Assembly (NCBI GenBank): GCA_903898715.1
Contig: CAIUGL010000077.1
Location: forward strand, 1 to 64,000
Direction of reading: 5' to 3'
DNA from: an uncultured Cytophagaceae bacterium
GTDB taxonomy: Bacteria > Bacteroidota > Bacteroidia > Cytophagales > Spirosomataceae
Length of the DNA stretch: 64,000 nucleotides
Every line of letters starts with the position of its first letter. Positions within the stretch are counted from its first letter, which is position 1. Below are positions 9,002 to 18,074 of the stretch, one piece after another. The notes under the pieces were generated by a model. The model was not told the origin of the DNA. It made no database searches and saw nothing but the letters and a program-made list of their open reading frames with translations. The translations under genes and the position numbers were made by a program.

Positions 9002-9073
9002 TAGTCCGTACGGGAATCGAACCCGTGTTTCATCCGTGAAAGGGACGTGTCCTAACCCCTAGACGAACGGACC
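9002..9073 (-). tRNA. tRNA-Glu (anticodon TTC)
   Basis: The minus strand folds as a standard 72-nt tRNA. The acceptor stem GGTCCGT pairs with ACGGACT with a G-U first pair, the D-arm contains TCTAGGGGTTAGGA, the anticodon loop is CTTTCAC giving TTC, and the T-loop is GGTTCGATTCC. No CCA is encoded. A promoter box lies about 20 bp upstream and a terminator just downstream, so it is a single-gene unit. Confidence 0.95.
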
Positions 9074-9092
9074 ATTATTTATTTTGGTGGCA

Positions 9093-9123
9093 CAAAGGTA
9101 GAGTTTTCCCTTTTAAATCCAAA
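9093..9123 (-). promoter_or_regulatory. Promoter of tRNA-Glu
   Basis: On the minus strand, TACCTTTG (9100 to 9093) is preceded by TTTG at 9123-9120 with a 19-bp spacer, the canonical -33/-7 arrangement of Bacteroidota sigma-A promoters. Confidence 0.8.
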
Positions 9124-9200
9124 CTACGACTTCAAAAAAAGCGTATTTTTTTGTAATTAAATTTCGCTATTTTAGCCTTATCATTGAAACTGAACCCCTT

Positions 9201-11099
9201 ATGGCCAACGTAAAACCGTATTCCCGCTTGACCGATTTTGATGTTGCTTTATTCCTAAATGGCAAGCATACACGGCTTTACGAAAAACTGGGGGCCTTCG
9301 AAATCGAACATGAAGGAGAAATAGGAACCTTCTTTGCCGTATGGGCACCTAACGCTGAATCTGTCCAGGTCATCGGAAATTTCAACTTTTGGGATAAATT
9401 TTCACACCCACTCATGCGCCGATGGGATGCCTCCGGAATCTGGGAAGGATTTATTCCGGGTGTTCGGACCGGTGAAACCTATAAATACGGCATCCAAGCA
9501 CGCTCCGGCGAATATCTTGAGAAATTAGACCCCATGGGTCTTTATTGCGAAACCCCTCCCAAAACTGCCTCCATCGTTTGGAATACCTATAAGGAATGGA
9601 ACGATTCCCCATGGATGCAATCACGCAACACAAAAAATGCGTTAAACGCCCCCATGTCTATTTATGAGGTACATTTGGGGTCATGGCAAAAAACATTGGA
9701 TAATGAGTTTTTGAGCTATGCCGAGTTCGCTGTCAAATTAGTCGACTATGTCAAAGAAATGAATTTCACTCACGTGGAATTTATGCCAGTCATGGAATAC
9801 CCGTATGATCCTTCTTGGGGGTATCAAATTACGGGATATTTTGCGCCAACTTCACGTTTCGGTGACCCACAAGGATTCATGCAACTCGTTGAAGCATTAC
9901 ACCAAGCCGGAATCGGAGTCATTTTAGACTGGGTTCCCTCCCACTTTCCAGGCGATGCACACGGATTAAAAGACTTTGACGGCACGCCTATCTACGAACA
10001 TCCAAATCCCAAAAAAGGATACCACCCAGATTGGAAATCCTATATCTTCGATTACGGCCGGACCGAAGTACGCAGCTTCTTACTTTCGAACGCAGCTTTT
10101 TGGCTAGATCGCTATCACATCGACGGACTACGCGTAGATGCCGTAGCATCAATGTTATATCTTGATTACTCCCGAAATGACGGCGAATGGGAACCCAATG
10201 AATTTGGCGGAAACCATAACCTAGACACCATCTCGTTCTTACAAGACCTCAACGTACACTTGTACGGTGAATTCCCAGATATCCAAATCATCGCTGAAGA
10301 ATCTACCAGTTTTCCAGGCGTTACCAAACCCGTATTCATGGGCGGCCTGGGTTTTGGCCAAAAATGGATGATGGGCTGGATGAACGACACCCTGCGCTTC
10401 TTCCAAAAAGATCCAATTCACCGCCAGCATCACCTAAATGATCTGACATTCTCGTTGATCTATGCTTTTACAGAGACTTTCTGCCTTCCTCTCTCCCACG
10501 ACGAAGTCGTTTATGGGAAAAACTCGCTCATCAATAAAATGCCCGGGGATGAATGGCAACAATTTGCCAATTTGCGCCTCTTGTTCTCCGAGCAGTTTAC
10601 ACACCCGGGAACTAAATTAATCTTCCAAGGAGGAGAATTTGCCCAAAGAGAAGAATGGAATCACAGTGTGAGCTTAGACTGGCATTTAACAGATTATGCT
10701 CCTCATAAAGGCATTCAAGAAACCATGAAGGCCTTGAATACCTTATACCGGGAAGAACCAGCTTTGCACGTCAAGCAATTTTCGCATGAAACTTTTGAAT
10801 GGTTAGAATCAAACGATCAAGGAAATTCAGTCATCAGTTTTGTTCGTAAGGGTGAAACCGCGAAACAACAACTCATCGTTATCCTTAACCTAACACCTGC
10901 ACCGCGTGAAGATTATCGCATCGGTGTTCCTTTGCCAGGAGTCTGGAAAGTAGTCTTCAATTCAGATAATGGTGCATTTGGTGGGTCCGACTACCCTACG
11001 AAGGGTGCCGCAATGACCGAAGAATACGGTTGGCACGGAAAAGCATTCTCCATCGCCCTCACCTTACCTCCCCTTTCTTGCCTCATCTTGAAAGCCTAA
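9201..11099 (+). CDS. glgB: 1,4-alpha-glucan branching enzyme
   Basis: 632 residues, the usual length of the GH13 glycogen branching enzyme with an N-terminal CBM48 module (about 30-120) and the catalytic barrel. Motifs appear in order: DWVPSHFPGD (about 243-252), GLRVDAVASMLY with nucleophile Asp313, IIAEESTSFP with acid/base Glu366, and LPLSHDEVVYGK. The C-terminal beta domain ends at PPLSCLILKA. It makes alpha-1,6 branches in glycogen by cutting and transferring alpha-1,4 chains in the cytoplasm. No other glycogen genes are adjacent, so it is transcribed apart from synthase and phosphorylase. Confidence 0.97.
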   Translation: MANVKPYSRLTDFDVALFLNGKHTRLYEKLGAFEIEHEGEIGTFFAVWAPNAESVQVIGNFNFWDKFSHPLMRRWDASGIWEGFIPGVRTGETYKYGIQARSGEYLEKLDPMGLYCETPPKTASIVWNTYKEWNDSPWMQSRNTKNALNAPMSIYEVHLGSWQKTLDNEFLSYAEFAVKLVDYVKEMNFTHVEFMPVMEYPYDPSWGYQITGYFAPTSRFGDPQGFMQLVEALHQAGIGVILDWVPSHFPGDAHGLKDFDGTPIYEHPNPKKGYHPDWKSYIFDYGRTEVRSFLLSNAAFWLDRYHIDGLRVDAVASMLYLDYSRNDGEWEPNEFGGNHNLDTISFLQDLNVHLYGEFPDIQIIAEESTSFPGVTKPVFMGGLGFGQKWMMGWMNDTLRFFQKDPIHRQHHLNDLTFSLIYAFTETFCLPLSHDEVVYGKNSLINKMPGDEWQQFANLRLLFSEQFTHPGTKLIFQGGEFAQREEWNHSVSLDWHLTDYAPHKGIQETMKALNTLYREEPALHVKQFSHETFEWLESNDQGNSVISFVRKGETAKQQLIVILNLTPAPREDYRIGVPLPGVWKVVFNSDNGAFGGSDYPTKGAAMTEEYGWHGKAFSIALTLPPLSCLILKA

Positions 11100-11108
11100 A
11101 ACGAAAGA

Positions 11109-11159
11109 GGCGGAAACAATAAAGACTCAGAAAAATTCCGAGCCTTTATTCAATCCGCC
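11109..11159. repeat. Long interrupted hairpin after glgB
   Basis: Nested complementary segments: GGCGGA (11109-11114) with TCCGCC (11154-11159), AATAAAG (11118-11124) with CTTTATT (11144-11150), and a short inner CTC/GAG pair. It begins 10 bp after the glgB stop. It lacks a long T-run, so it may be a 3'-UTR structure or a weak terminator. Confidence 0.5.
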
Positions 11160-11229
11160 TAAGTAGTATTTTTATGATTAAACGGTTAAACCGCTGTTTC
11201 AAATCAAAATTGTACACAAAAATAATACT

Positions 11230-11250
11230 ATATTTCAATTTTTGAAATAT
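11230..11250 (-). terminator. Possible AT-rich terminator of the pyrF-DUF2721 operon
   Basis: Perfect 9-bp arms ATATTTCAA and TTGAAATAT with a 3-nt loop. On the minus strand it lies 30 bp after the DUF2721 stop and is followed by a T-rich stretch. The low GC makes it weak. Confidence 0.4.
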
Positions 11251-11279
11251 TAGCGGGAAAATTTATACTATTCGAATAA

Positions 11280-11687
11280 TTAATGTTTTTTGGCCAAGAT
11301 ATCTTCCATGTCGGAAAGCTCCACTTCCAGTGCCTTCGTAGATATCGTAATCTCCCAGGCACTCAGCATCAATGCAGCACACATGCCCACTAAAGCCGTG
11401 CCAAAGAACCAACGAGATACCATTTGCATCTCAAGAAATATAAAAAACATACAAACAACACTCAGGATTAGGCTCATAATCGCAATAATCTGCATGTTTT
11501 GAATCAATTTCATGCGCAATCGAAGATTCTGAATTTGCTTTAATATAGACTCATCTGGGTTTTGTTGGAACTTTTCATGCAAACCACGAATCAACGAAGC
11601 CATTGACATGAATCGATTCGTGAAAGCGATCATCAATAACGAAACGGTTGAAAACAATAAGGCTGGGGTTCCGATTCCTAATTCCAT
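11280..11687 (-). CDS. DUF2721-like membrane protein
   Basis: 135 residues with three predicted membrane segments: one near the N-terminus (TPALLFSTVSLLMIAFTNRFM), then two after a basic central stretch (IIAIMSLILSVVCMFFIFLE and FFGTALVGMCAALMLSAWEI). The opening segment followed by TNRF and an R-rich loop fits the DUF2721 family of small bacterial membrane proteins with no known role. It starts 1 nt after the pyrF stop, so it shares the pyrF transcript. Family assignment is from memory of the pattern. Confidence 0.65.
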   Translation of the reverse strand: MELGIGTPALLFSTVSLLMIAFTNRFMSMASLIRGLHEKFQQNPDESILKQIQNLRLRMKLIQNMQIIAIMSLILSVVCMFFIFLEMQMVSRWFFGTALVGMCAALMLSAWEITISTKALEVELSDMEDILAKKH

Positions 11688-11688
11688 G

Positions 11689-12516
11689 TTATTTGATATA
11701 ATATGCGTCTAAATACGTTGACATTTCTTCCTGCAATTTTTGGGCTTCCCGCTTCGAATCCACAGCAGGGTTATCACCCGCATAAATAATTCCGCGAGAA
11801 GAATTAACCAATAAACCTACGCGCGAATTCATCGCATAGCGAGACACATCTTCCAAACTACCCCCCTGCGCACCCACACCTGGCACTAAAAAGAAATTAT
11901 CCGGTGCTATTTCACGTACCTTTTGTAAAAAATCAACCCGTGTCGCCCCAATTACAAACATCAATTCCTCCGGCGAAGCCCACGTTTGTGCCAAACGCAT
12001 CACACGCTCATACATAGGAATGTAATCTTCCGACTTAGTCATTTGGAAATCATGGCTACCCGGATTCGAAGTCAAGGCTAATAAAATAACCCATTTGTCC
12101 TCAAAACGAAGAAAAGGCTCTACCGAATCATGCCCCATGTAGGGAGCGACGGTAATCGAATCAAAATTCAATCCACTCGAAGCGGGGTCAAAAAACGTTT
12201 GCGCATACATGTAAGCCGTATTCCCAATATCCCCACGTTTCGCATCTGCAATTGTAAAAATATCCGAAGGAATATATTCCATCGTTTTTTGTAAACTTTC
12301 CCAGCCCTTCGGCCCCAATGCCTCATAAAAAGCAATGTTTGGTTTATACGCCACCGCATAATCAGCCGTTGCGTCTATCACCGCTTGATTGAATGCAAAC
12401 ACAGGATCAGCTTCTTGCTTAAATTTAGAAGGAATTAAGCGGGGATCCGTATCCAAACCCACACACAAAAAAGATCGCTTGCGCTCAATTTGATTAACTA
12501 ATTGCTGTGAATTCAT
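11689..12516 (-). CDS. pyrF: Orotidine 5'-phosphate decarboxylase
   Basis: Makes UMP from OMP, the last step of pyrimidine synthesis. The ATG at 12516 gives 275 residues, typical of the longer type 2 enzymes; an in-frame start 28 codons upstream adds an unrelated basic tail. FLCVGLDTDP (17-25) and IADAKRGDIGNTA with the catalytic Asp91-Lys93-Asp96 triad are clear, as are YMGHDSVEPF and the phosphate-binding VPGVGAQGGS. It is transcribed away from rfbC and is not linked to pyrR-pyrB, 0.7 kb off on the opposite strand. Confidence 0.96.
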   Translation of the reverse strand: MNSQQLVNQIERKRSFLCVGLDTDPRLIPSKFKQEADPVFAFNQAVIDATADYAVAYKPNIAFYEALGPKGWESLQKTMEYIPSDIFTIADAKRGDIGNTAYMYAQTFFDPASSGLNFDSITVAPYMGHDSVEPFLRFEDKWVILLALTSNPGSHDFQMTKSEDYIPMYERVMRLAQTWASPEELMFVIGATRVDFLQKVREIAPDNFFLVPGVGAQGGSLEDVSRYAMNSRVGLLVNSSRGIIYAGDNPAVDSKREAQKLQEEMSTYLDAYYIK

Positions 12517-12620
12517 ACGGAATTGAGAAATAGAAATTGGTTTACTGAGTAAATATCGATAATTTTGGCGCAAATTAAAGGCTTTCCTTGCCATTATCAA
12601 ACATAAGGAATTTTAATTCT

Positions 12621-13163
12621 ATGCAATTTATCAACCACCCATTCGCAGGCGTTATTGAGTGTATACCCACTAAATTTCACGATGATCGCGGCTTCTTTTA
12701 CGAGTCATATAATCAGAAGCGTTTTGCTGCCAATGGAATCCCCGAAGATTTTGTTCAGGACAACTTCTCCTTTTCGACGGCAGGTGTTTTGCGTGGACTT
12801 CATTTCCAAAAAGATCCCCATGCTCAAGGAAAATTAGTGCGTTGCATGACCGGAAAAGTAAAAGACGTGATTGTTGACCTACGCAAAAGTTCACCCACCT
12901 TCGGCCAACATGCTTCCTTCATTCTTGACGCGGATCAAGGCAATATGCTCTATGTACCCGTTGGTTTTGCGCACGGATTCGTCGCCTTAGAAGAAACAAT
13001 TTTTGTCTACAAATGCACAGAATTTTGGAATAAAGAAGCCGAATCAGGGCTTCGTTGGAATGACCCAAGCTTACAAATTTCATGGGGTATAGACAACCCA
13101 AATGTTTCAGATAAAGACCAAATTTTACCCCTATTTGACCCAAACGAAGTGATATTTAATTAA
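12621..13163 (+). CDS. rfbC: dTDP-4-dehydrorhamnose 3,5-epimerase
   Basis: 180 residues from the ATG at 12621 (a start 11 codons earlier adds a non-conserved tail). RmlC cupin fold features: DDRGFFYESYN, QDNFSFSTAGVLRGLHFQ with the catalytic His, GKLVRCMTGKVKDVIVDLRKSSPTFG, and VPVGFAHGFVALEE with the second conserved motif. It converts dTDP-4-keto-6-deoxyglucose to the 4-keto-rhamnose form for surface polysaccharide. Other rhamnose genes (rfbA, rfbB, rfbD) are not in the window, so it is an isolated member of the pathway. pyrR begins 19 bp downstream from its own promoter. Confidence 0.95.
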   Translation: MQFINHPFAGVIECIPTKFHDDRGFFYESYNQKRFAANGIPEDFVQDNFSFSTAGVLRGLHFQKDPHAQGKLVRCMTGKVKDVIVDLRKSSPTFGQHASFILDADQGNMLYVPVGFAHGFVALEETIFVYKCTEFWNKEAESGLRWNDPSLQISWGIDNPNVSDKDQILPLFDPNEVIFN

Positions 13164-13169
13164 TTTTCA

Positions 13170-13177
13170 TACCTTTG
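13170..13177 (+). promoter_or_regulatory. -7 box of pyrR-pyrB
   Basis: TACCTTTG ends 5 bp before the pyrR ATG. If transcription starts the usual few bases downstream of the box, the mRNA is leaderless or nearly so, leaving no room for a PyrR-controlled attenuator ahead of pyrR. Confidence 0.7.
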
Positions 13178-13182
13178 TCCCA

Positions 13183-13719
13183 ATGACTCGCAAGCTGATT
13201 TTATCAAGCCCACTATTGGAAATAACCATATCCAGGTTATGCCAAGAGCTCATTGAGAATCAAATCAAAGATGTTGAAACTGTTATTCTAGGCCTACAAC
13301 CACGTGGGATCTACTTCGCAGAACGCATCGCCAAGGAACTTGGCAAACAACTCAACCAGACATTTCAAGTAGGTAAATTAGACGCCACCTTCTTCCGTGA
13401 CGACTACCGTAGACGCGACACGATCGCACCTAATTCAACGGACATTTCCTTCTTAATCGAAAATAAACGTGTCATTTTAGTTGACGACGTACTCGCTACT
13501 GGCCGCATGGTTCGTGCAGCGTTGGATGCAATGAATTCCTTTGGAAGACCCACAAAAGTGGAGCTTTGTGTACTAATCGACCGTATTTACAACCGAGACC
13601 TGCCGATTAACGCAGACTACGTGGGTAAAGCAGTCAACACGCTGCCTACGGAAAAAGTGCTCGTTGAATGGCAGGAACAAGGCCACGAAGCAGATAAAAT
13701 TTGGTTAATCACCCAATAA
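13183..13719 (+). CDS. pyrR: PyrR-type phosphoribosyltransferase (pyrimidine regulator/UPRTase)
   Basis: 178 residues. The PRPP-binding motif VILVDDVLATGRMVRAALDA is diagnostic of type I phosphoribosyltransferases and, with LGLQPRGIYFAERIA and LDATFFRDDYRRRD, of PyrR. In Firmicutes PyrR binds pyr mRNA to cause attenuation and has uracil phosphoribosyltransferase activity. Here it precedes pyrB by 4 nt in one operon, which supports a pyrimidine role, but the promoter box leaves no leader for attenuation, so its action may be mostly enzymatic or elsewhere. Confidence 0.92.
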   Translation: MTRKLILSSPLLEITISRLCQELIENQIKDVETVILGLQPRGIYFAERIAKELGKQLNQTFQVGKLDATFFRDDYRRRDTIAPNSTDISFLIENKRVILVDDVLATGRMVRAALDAMNSFGRPTKVELCVLIDRIYNRDLPINADYVGKAVNTLPTEKVLVEWQEQGHEADKIWLITQ

Positions 13720-13723
13720 AAAT

Positions 13724-14641
13724 ATGTTGAAATCGCCACACTTATTAGGGATCAAGGATTTGGACGAAGCGTCTATCCACTTAATCGTTAAAACGGCCAA
13801 AGAATTTAAAGAAGTTCTCAACCGACCGATTAAAAAAGTTCCTTCCTTACGTGACGTTACGATTGCCAATGTATTTTTTGAAAACTCTACCCGCACCAGA
13901 CTCTCCTTCGAATTAGCCGAAAAACGCCTCTCAGCAGATACCATCAATTTCTCAGCCTCCGGAAGCTCTGTTAAGAAAGGAGAAACTTTACTCGATACGG
14001 TCAATAATATTTTGGCCATGAAGGTCGACATGATCGTGATGCGCCACGCAAGTCCTGGTGCTCCGCATTATTTGGCCAAACATATCAAAGCAAATATTGT
14101 CAATGCAGGAGACGGAACGCACGAGCATCCGACGCAAGCTTTATTAGATACCTACTCGCTTCGCGAAAAGCTCGGTGACCTAGACGGGAAAAACATCGCA
14201 ATTATCGGTGATATTCTGCACTCACGAGTAGCCCTTTCGAATATCTATGCACTTAAGAAACAAGGCGCGAATGTCCGTCTATGCGGACCAAGTACCCTAA
14301 TTCCAAAACACATTCAATCCTTAGGAGTCGAAGTTTCACACGATGTGAAAAGTACGTTACAATGGTGCGACGCGGCGAATGTGCTCCGGATACAGTTGGA
14401 GCGCCAACAAATCAAATACTTTCCAAGTCTGCGTGAATACGCCCAATTCTTTGGCATAACACGCCAAATGTTGGAAGAATTACCCAAAGAAATTGTCTTA
14501 ATGCACCCAGGCCCAATTAATCGCGGGGTGGAATTAAGTTCCGATGCGGCAGATTCGCCACATTCAATCATACTCGATCAAGTAGAAAATGGAGTGGCCG
14601 TGCGCATGGCGGTGCTTTACTTACTCGCCTCGCGCGCTTAA
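13724..14641 (+). CDS. pyrB: Aspartate carbamoyltransferase, catalytic chain
   Basis: 305 residues. The carbamoyl-phosphate loop FFENSTRTRLSFE (STRTR at 55-59), MRHASPGAPHYLA, the HPTQALLDTYS motif and MHPGPINRGVEL near the C-terminus are all present. It catalyses carbamoyl phosphate plus aspartate to carbamoyl aspartate, the committed step of pyrimidine synthesis. No regulatory chain (pyrI) follows. It is 4 nt after pyrR. Its last 21 bp overlap the convergent glycosyltransferase gene. Confidence 0.97.
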   Translation: MLKSPHLLGIKDLDEASIHLIVKTAKEFKEVLNRPIKKVPSLRDVTIANVFFENSTRTRLSFELAEKRLSADTINFSASGSSVKKGETLLDTVNNILAMKVDMIVMRHASPGAPHYLAKHIKANIVNAGDGTHEHPTQALLDTYSLREKLGDLDGKNIAIIGDILHSRVALSNIYALKKQGANVRLCGPSTLIPKHIQSLGVEVSHDVKSTLQWCDAANVLRIQLERQQIKYFPSLREYAQFFGITRQMLEELPKEIVLMHPGPINRGVELSSDAADSPHSIILDQVENGVAVRMAVLYLLASRA

Positions 14642-15634
14642 AAAATCAGTATAAGCTTCCTGTAATTGATTTACTTGAATGCCATGGCCACAAGCGTAAT
14701 GGCCTAAAGGGCATTTCTTTTTCCCATGCGACCCGCAAGGTTTACAAGTTAAACTTTCGTTTGATTCAATGACCCGATTCCAAGTAGCCAAAGGTCCAAA
14801 TCCAAATTCAGGTGTCGTCGAACAAAATACCGCCACCGTAGGCGTGTTCACCGCAGAGCAAATATGCAATGGGCCTGAATCATTCACGAATGCCAAAGCG
14901 GCTTGTTGGTACACCCCAATCGCCTCCAACAATCCCAATTTCCCCGTTAGATTATGAATATTATGCTGAGGACACGCACGTGCAATTGTAGCCGATAATT
15001 CCATTTCATTCGGCGCACCCATGAGGACAATAGCTTGATCTTTAGGTAATTGTAAAATAAAGTCAATCCAAGTTTGAAGCGGTAAACGCTTTGTTTCCCA
15101 CACGGAACCAGGTGAAATACATAGGTATTGTTTAGCTTTCAAGGGTGTTGGCAACGAAGGGGTGGACGACAAAAATGGTGCATAAAACTGCTTTCCGAGC
15201 CATTTTTCAACTAAATCAATGTTTCGCTCCACTTCATGAACCCCATGACCAAAGCGATGTTTAACAGATTCATTAAATAGGAATGAGACTGGATTCTCCT
15301 GAAACCCAGTTACCTTTTTCGCACCCATGGAAACGCTCAAAAGTCCCATCCCGAAGAATCGTTGGACCACGAACACCTGATCAAATTTTTCTTTGCTTAA
15401 TTGCTTCCGTAGCGAAAACCAAGATTTTAGTTTTTTCGACTTATCATAGCCCCAAACCTTGGTCAGATTATCATGGGGGTATGCCTCAAAAACAGGCTCT
15501 AAACCTGCCCTAACTAGTAATTGAACCTTAGTTTGTGGGGATTCATGCCGGATTTTTTCCAATAAAGACGTAACTAACACCGCATCACCTAAGAAAGCTG
15601 TTTGGATAATGAGTACGTTGGAATTTTGCAACAT
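14621..15634 (-). CDS. Glycosyltransferase family 9 (heptosyltransferase-like)
   Basis: 337 residues in two Rossmann lobes. The N-terminus VLIIQTAFLGDAVLVTSLL and the C-terminal lobe with ISPGSVWETKRLP, FVNDSGPLHICSAVNTPTVAVF and the Cys-rich CKPCGSHGKKKCPLGHYAC tail match ADP-heptose:LPS heptosyltransferases of family GT9. It acts on the cytoplasmic face of the inner membrane in lipopolysaccharide core assembly. It is a single gene; its 3' end overlaps pyrB by 21 bp tail to tail, so the two transcripts are antisense there. The exact sugar and acceptor cannot be read from sequence. Confidence 0.9.
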   Translation of the reverse strand: MLQNSNVLIIQTAFLGDAVLVTSLLEKIRHESPQTKVQLLVRAGLEPVFEAYPHDNLTKVWGYDKSKKLKSWFSLRKQLSKEKFDQVFVVQRFFGMGLLSVSMGAKKVTGFQENPVSFLFNESVKHRFGHGVHEVERNIDLVEKWLGKQFYAPFLSSTPSLPTPLKAKQYLCISPGSVWETKRLPLQTWIDFILQLPKDQAIVLMGAPNEMELSATIARACPQHNIHNLTGKLGLLEAIGVYQQAALAFVNDSGPLHICSAVNTPTVAVFCSTTPEFGFGPLATWNRVIESNESLTCKPCGSHGKKKCPLGHYACGHGIQVNQLQEAYTDFLSARGE

Positions 15635-15702
15635 GCAAGAAAAATGAGCGATTGGCCATAAAATTAATTAATTTTGAGATCTTTTGCGCTAAGAAGCACT
15701 TT

Positions 15703-16932
15703 ATGAATTCCATTCAAATCAAAACATTGCCCAACGGGATCACGTTGGTACATCGCCAAGTTATGCATACCGAGATCTCGCATCTTGGGATTATGCTCGA
15801 CATAGGCAGCCGAGATGAAGAGAAAAATGAGGAAGGACTCGCGCATTTTTGGGAGCATTTGGCATTCAAGGGCACCGAAAAGAAGAATAATATGCAGATT
15901 ATCAACCGCTTAGAGATCATCGGCGGAGAATTAAATGCCTACACCACCAAAGAGAAAATCTGTTTTCACGCTTCCGTTTTAAGCCCCTATTTTGAGCGGG
16001 CGCTCGAACTAATCACAGATATCACCTTTCATTCGACCTTTCCTGCGAAGGAATTAGAGAAGGAGCGTAGTGTGATTTTGGAGGAGATGTCGATGTATTA
16101 CGAAGCACCAGAAGATGCAATTCAGGACGATTTCGATGAATTATTATTTCCCAATCATTCCCTAGGGATCAATATTTTAGGCACGCAAGATACAGTCAAT
16201 TCCTTCAAGCAATCGGATTTAAATGCCTTCATAGCCCGGAATATGGATACCAGTCGGATCGTTATTTCGTCCATCGGGAAGCATCCGCACGACAAAGTAT
16301 TCAAATGGGCGGAGAAACATTTGGGACACATTCCGGCGCAGCGTAACCAAGTAAAGCGCGTGCAACCGCCTGCGATGATTCCGGTAGAACGGATAACTAA
16401 ACGCGGTTTGAATCAATCGCATGTGGCTCTGGGTCAGCAGTCCTACGCGATTAAGCATCCGGATCGATTAGCGTTTTTTATGTTGATCAATTTATTGGGC
16501 GGGCCGTCCATGAATTCCTTGTTGAACGTTTCCATTCGGGAGAAAAGAGGCTTAGTTTATTCCATTGAAGCCAATTTTACGTCCTATGTAGATTCTGGTT
16601 TTTGGGCGATTTATTTTGGCACTGAATCGAATCAAGTGGCTAGGTCAATTAAATTGATTCACAAAGAATTCGAAAAATTGCAAGACCGCACCTTAAGTCC
16701 AGCGCAATTGCTCAAGATCAAATCCCAACTCAAAGGGCAAATGGCCATGGCAGAGGAAAGCAACCTCAATTTTATGTTGATGATGGCCAAAAGCCTCCTA
16801 GACCGCGAAAAAATCGAAACATTGGAAGAAATATTCGAGCAAATCGATTTAGTTTCTGCTGAAAAAATGCAGCAATTGGCCATGGAAATGTTAAATCCTG
16901 ATGAGCTAAGTGTCTTGATTTTTGAACCATAA
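15703..16932 (+). CDS. M16 family zinc peptidase (single-domain type)
   Basis: 409 residues from the ATG at 15703; an in-frame start 17 codons upstream precedes the promoter box. The inverted zinc motif HFWEH (His48, Glu51, His52) is intact, with the distal Glu in LEKERSVILEEMSMYYE. The second lobe has HVALGQQSY and REKRGLVYSIEANF. This is the about 400-residue processing-protease form (PqqL/YmxG-like), without a signal peptide, so probably cytoplasmic. A TAATTTTG box at 15669-15676 lies upstream. hemW starts 5 nt after the stop, so the two are co-transcribed. Confidence 0.93.
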   Translation: MNSIQIKTLPNGITLVHRQVMHTEISHLGIMLDIGSRDEEKNEEGLAHFWEHLAFKGTEKKNNMQIINRLEIIGGELNAYTTKEKICFHASVLSPYFERALELITDITFHSTFPAKELEKERSVILEEMSMYYEAPEDAIQDDFDELLFPNHSLGINILGTQDTVNSFKQSDLNAFIARNMDTSRIVISSIGKHPHDKVFKWAEKHLGHIPAQRNQVKRVQPPAMIPVERITKRGLNQSHVALGQQSYAIKHPDRLAFFMLINLLGGPSMNSLLNVSIREKRGLVYSIEANFTSYVDSGFWAIYFGTESNQVARSIKLIHKEFEKLQDRTLSPAQLLKIKSQLKGQMAMAEESNLNFMLMMAKSLLDREKIETLEEIFEQIDLVSAEKMQQLAMEMLNPDELSVLIFEP

Positions 16933-16937
16933 ACAAG

Positions 16938-18074
16938 GTGCATCTTTACCTCCATATTCCCTTTTGCCATCAAGCATGTCATTATTGTGACTTCCATTTC
17001 TCTACGCGTCTCGCAGGTAAACAGGCCATGGTGAAAGCCATTCAACTGGAGATTGCGTTACAAAATAATTATTTGGCTGGTCAAACGCTTGAAACAATCT
17101 ATTTCGGCGGAGGAACCCCTTCCGTACTTAGTTCGCTTGAATTAGCTGTAATCTTACAGACGATTCGCAGTCATTTTAATGTCGAACCAAATGCTGAAAT
17201 AACCCTCGAGGCTAATCCAGAAGATCTTACTCCGGCTTATTTAGCGTCGATTCAGTCCTTAGGAATAAACCGATTGAGTATCGGAATTCAATCCTTTCAG
17301 GATGATAATTTGGCATTTTTGAATCGCAATCATAGTGCCCAACAAGCCATGCAAGCAATTCGCGATGCGCAAGCAATAGGCCTAACGAATATTAGTATTG
17401 ATTTGATTTATGGGTTGCCAAATAATTCATTGGCAGATCTGGAACATGACATCCTTCAAGCTGTTCAAACAGGCGTTAATCACATATCTGCGTACAGTTT
17501 AACCGTAGAACCCAAAACGGTGTTTGGTCATCAAAAGAAGCAAGGCACCTTCAGTGAGGTGTCCGAAACCCACATGGCTACGTGCTTTGAAAATACCCAT
17601 GTCTTACTCGAAAAACATGGGTTTGAGGCCTATGAAACCTCCAATTTTGCCAAAAATGGGCATTTTTCACGTCACAATACCTCATACTGGAATCAAGAAA
17701 ACTATCTGGGAATCGGTCCAGCAGCGCATAGTTTCAATCAGGTGAGTCGGCAATGGAATGTGGCCAACAACGCCACCTATGTGAAACAAATAACGCAAGG
17801 AATTATTCCGGCTGAAGTCGAAATACTTAGCCCCGCCGATCAATTAAACGAGTTGATGTTGACCAAATTCCGAACCAAAGCGGGTGTTTCTTTAGATCGA
17901 TTAGCGGCTAAATTTGCCGCGGCGAACAGTCCATTTCCAGAAAAAGAATTGGATCGTTGGGTTAAGGAAGGATTAGCGGAGCAGGTTGATGGGCATATCC
18001 GATTGATTGGTGATGGGAAATTAATTGCGGATAAATTAGCGAGTGATTTATTTGTATTAGACGCTGGACGTTAG
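16938..18074 (+). CDS. hemW: HemW-like radical SAM protein (heme chaperone)
   Basis: 378 residues starting with GTG. The radical SAM motif is Cys10-x3-Cys14-x2-Cys17 in IPFCHQACHYCDFH; the first Cys is followed by His, as in HemW. YFGGGTPSVLS, LEANPEDLT and SIGIQSFQDDNL are the expected SAM and cluster contacts. HemW delivers heme to respiratory proteins and is often misnamed oxygen-independent coproporphyrinogen oxidase; the real HemN has an extra N-terminal part absent here. The stop codon lies inside a block of short direct repeats that continues into the intergenic region. Confidence 0.93.
   Translation: MHLYLHIPFCHQACHYCDFHFSTRLAGKQAMVKAIQLEIALQNNYLAGQTLETIYFGGGTPSVLSSLELAVILQTIRSHFNVEPNAEITLEANPEDLTPAYLASIQSLGINRLSIGIQSFQDDNLAFLNRNHSAQQAMQAIRDAQAIGLTNISIDLIYGLPNNSLADLEHDILQAVQTGVNHISAYSLTVEPKTVFGHQKKQGTFSEVSETHMATCFENTHVLLEKHGFEAYETSNFAKNGHFSRHNTSYWNQENYLGIGPAAHSFNQVSRQWNVANNATYVKQITQGIIPAEVEILSPADQLNELMLTKFRTKAGVSLDRLAAKFAAANSPFPEKELDRWVKEGLAEQVDGHIRLIGDGKLIADKLASDLFVLDAGR

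Noticed and set aside
16938-18074. Oxygen-independent coproporphyrinogen III oxidase (HemN)
   Set aside because: The short N-terminus and the CHQACHYC motif fit HemW; HemN has an extra N-terminal region.
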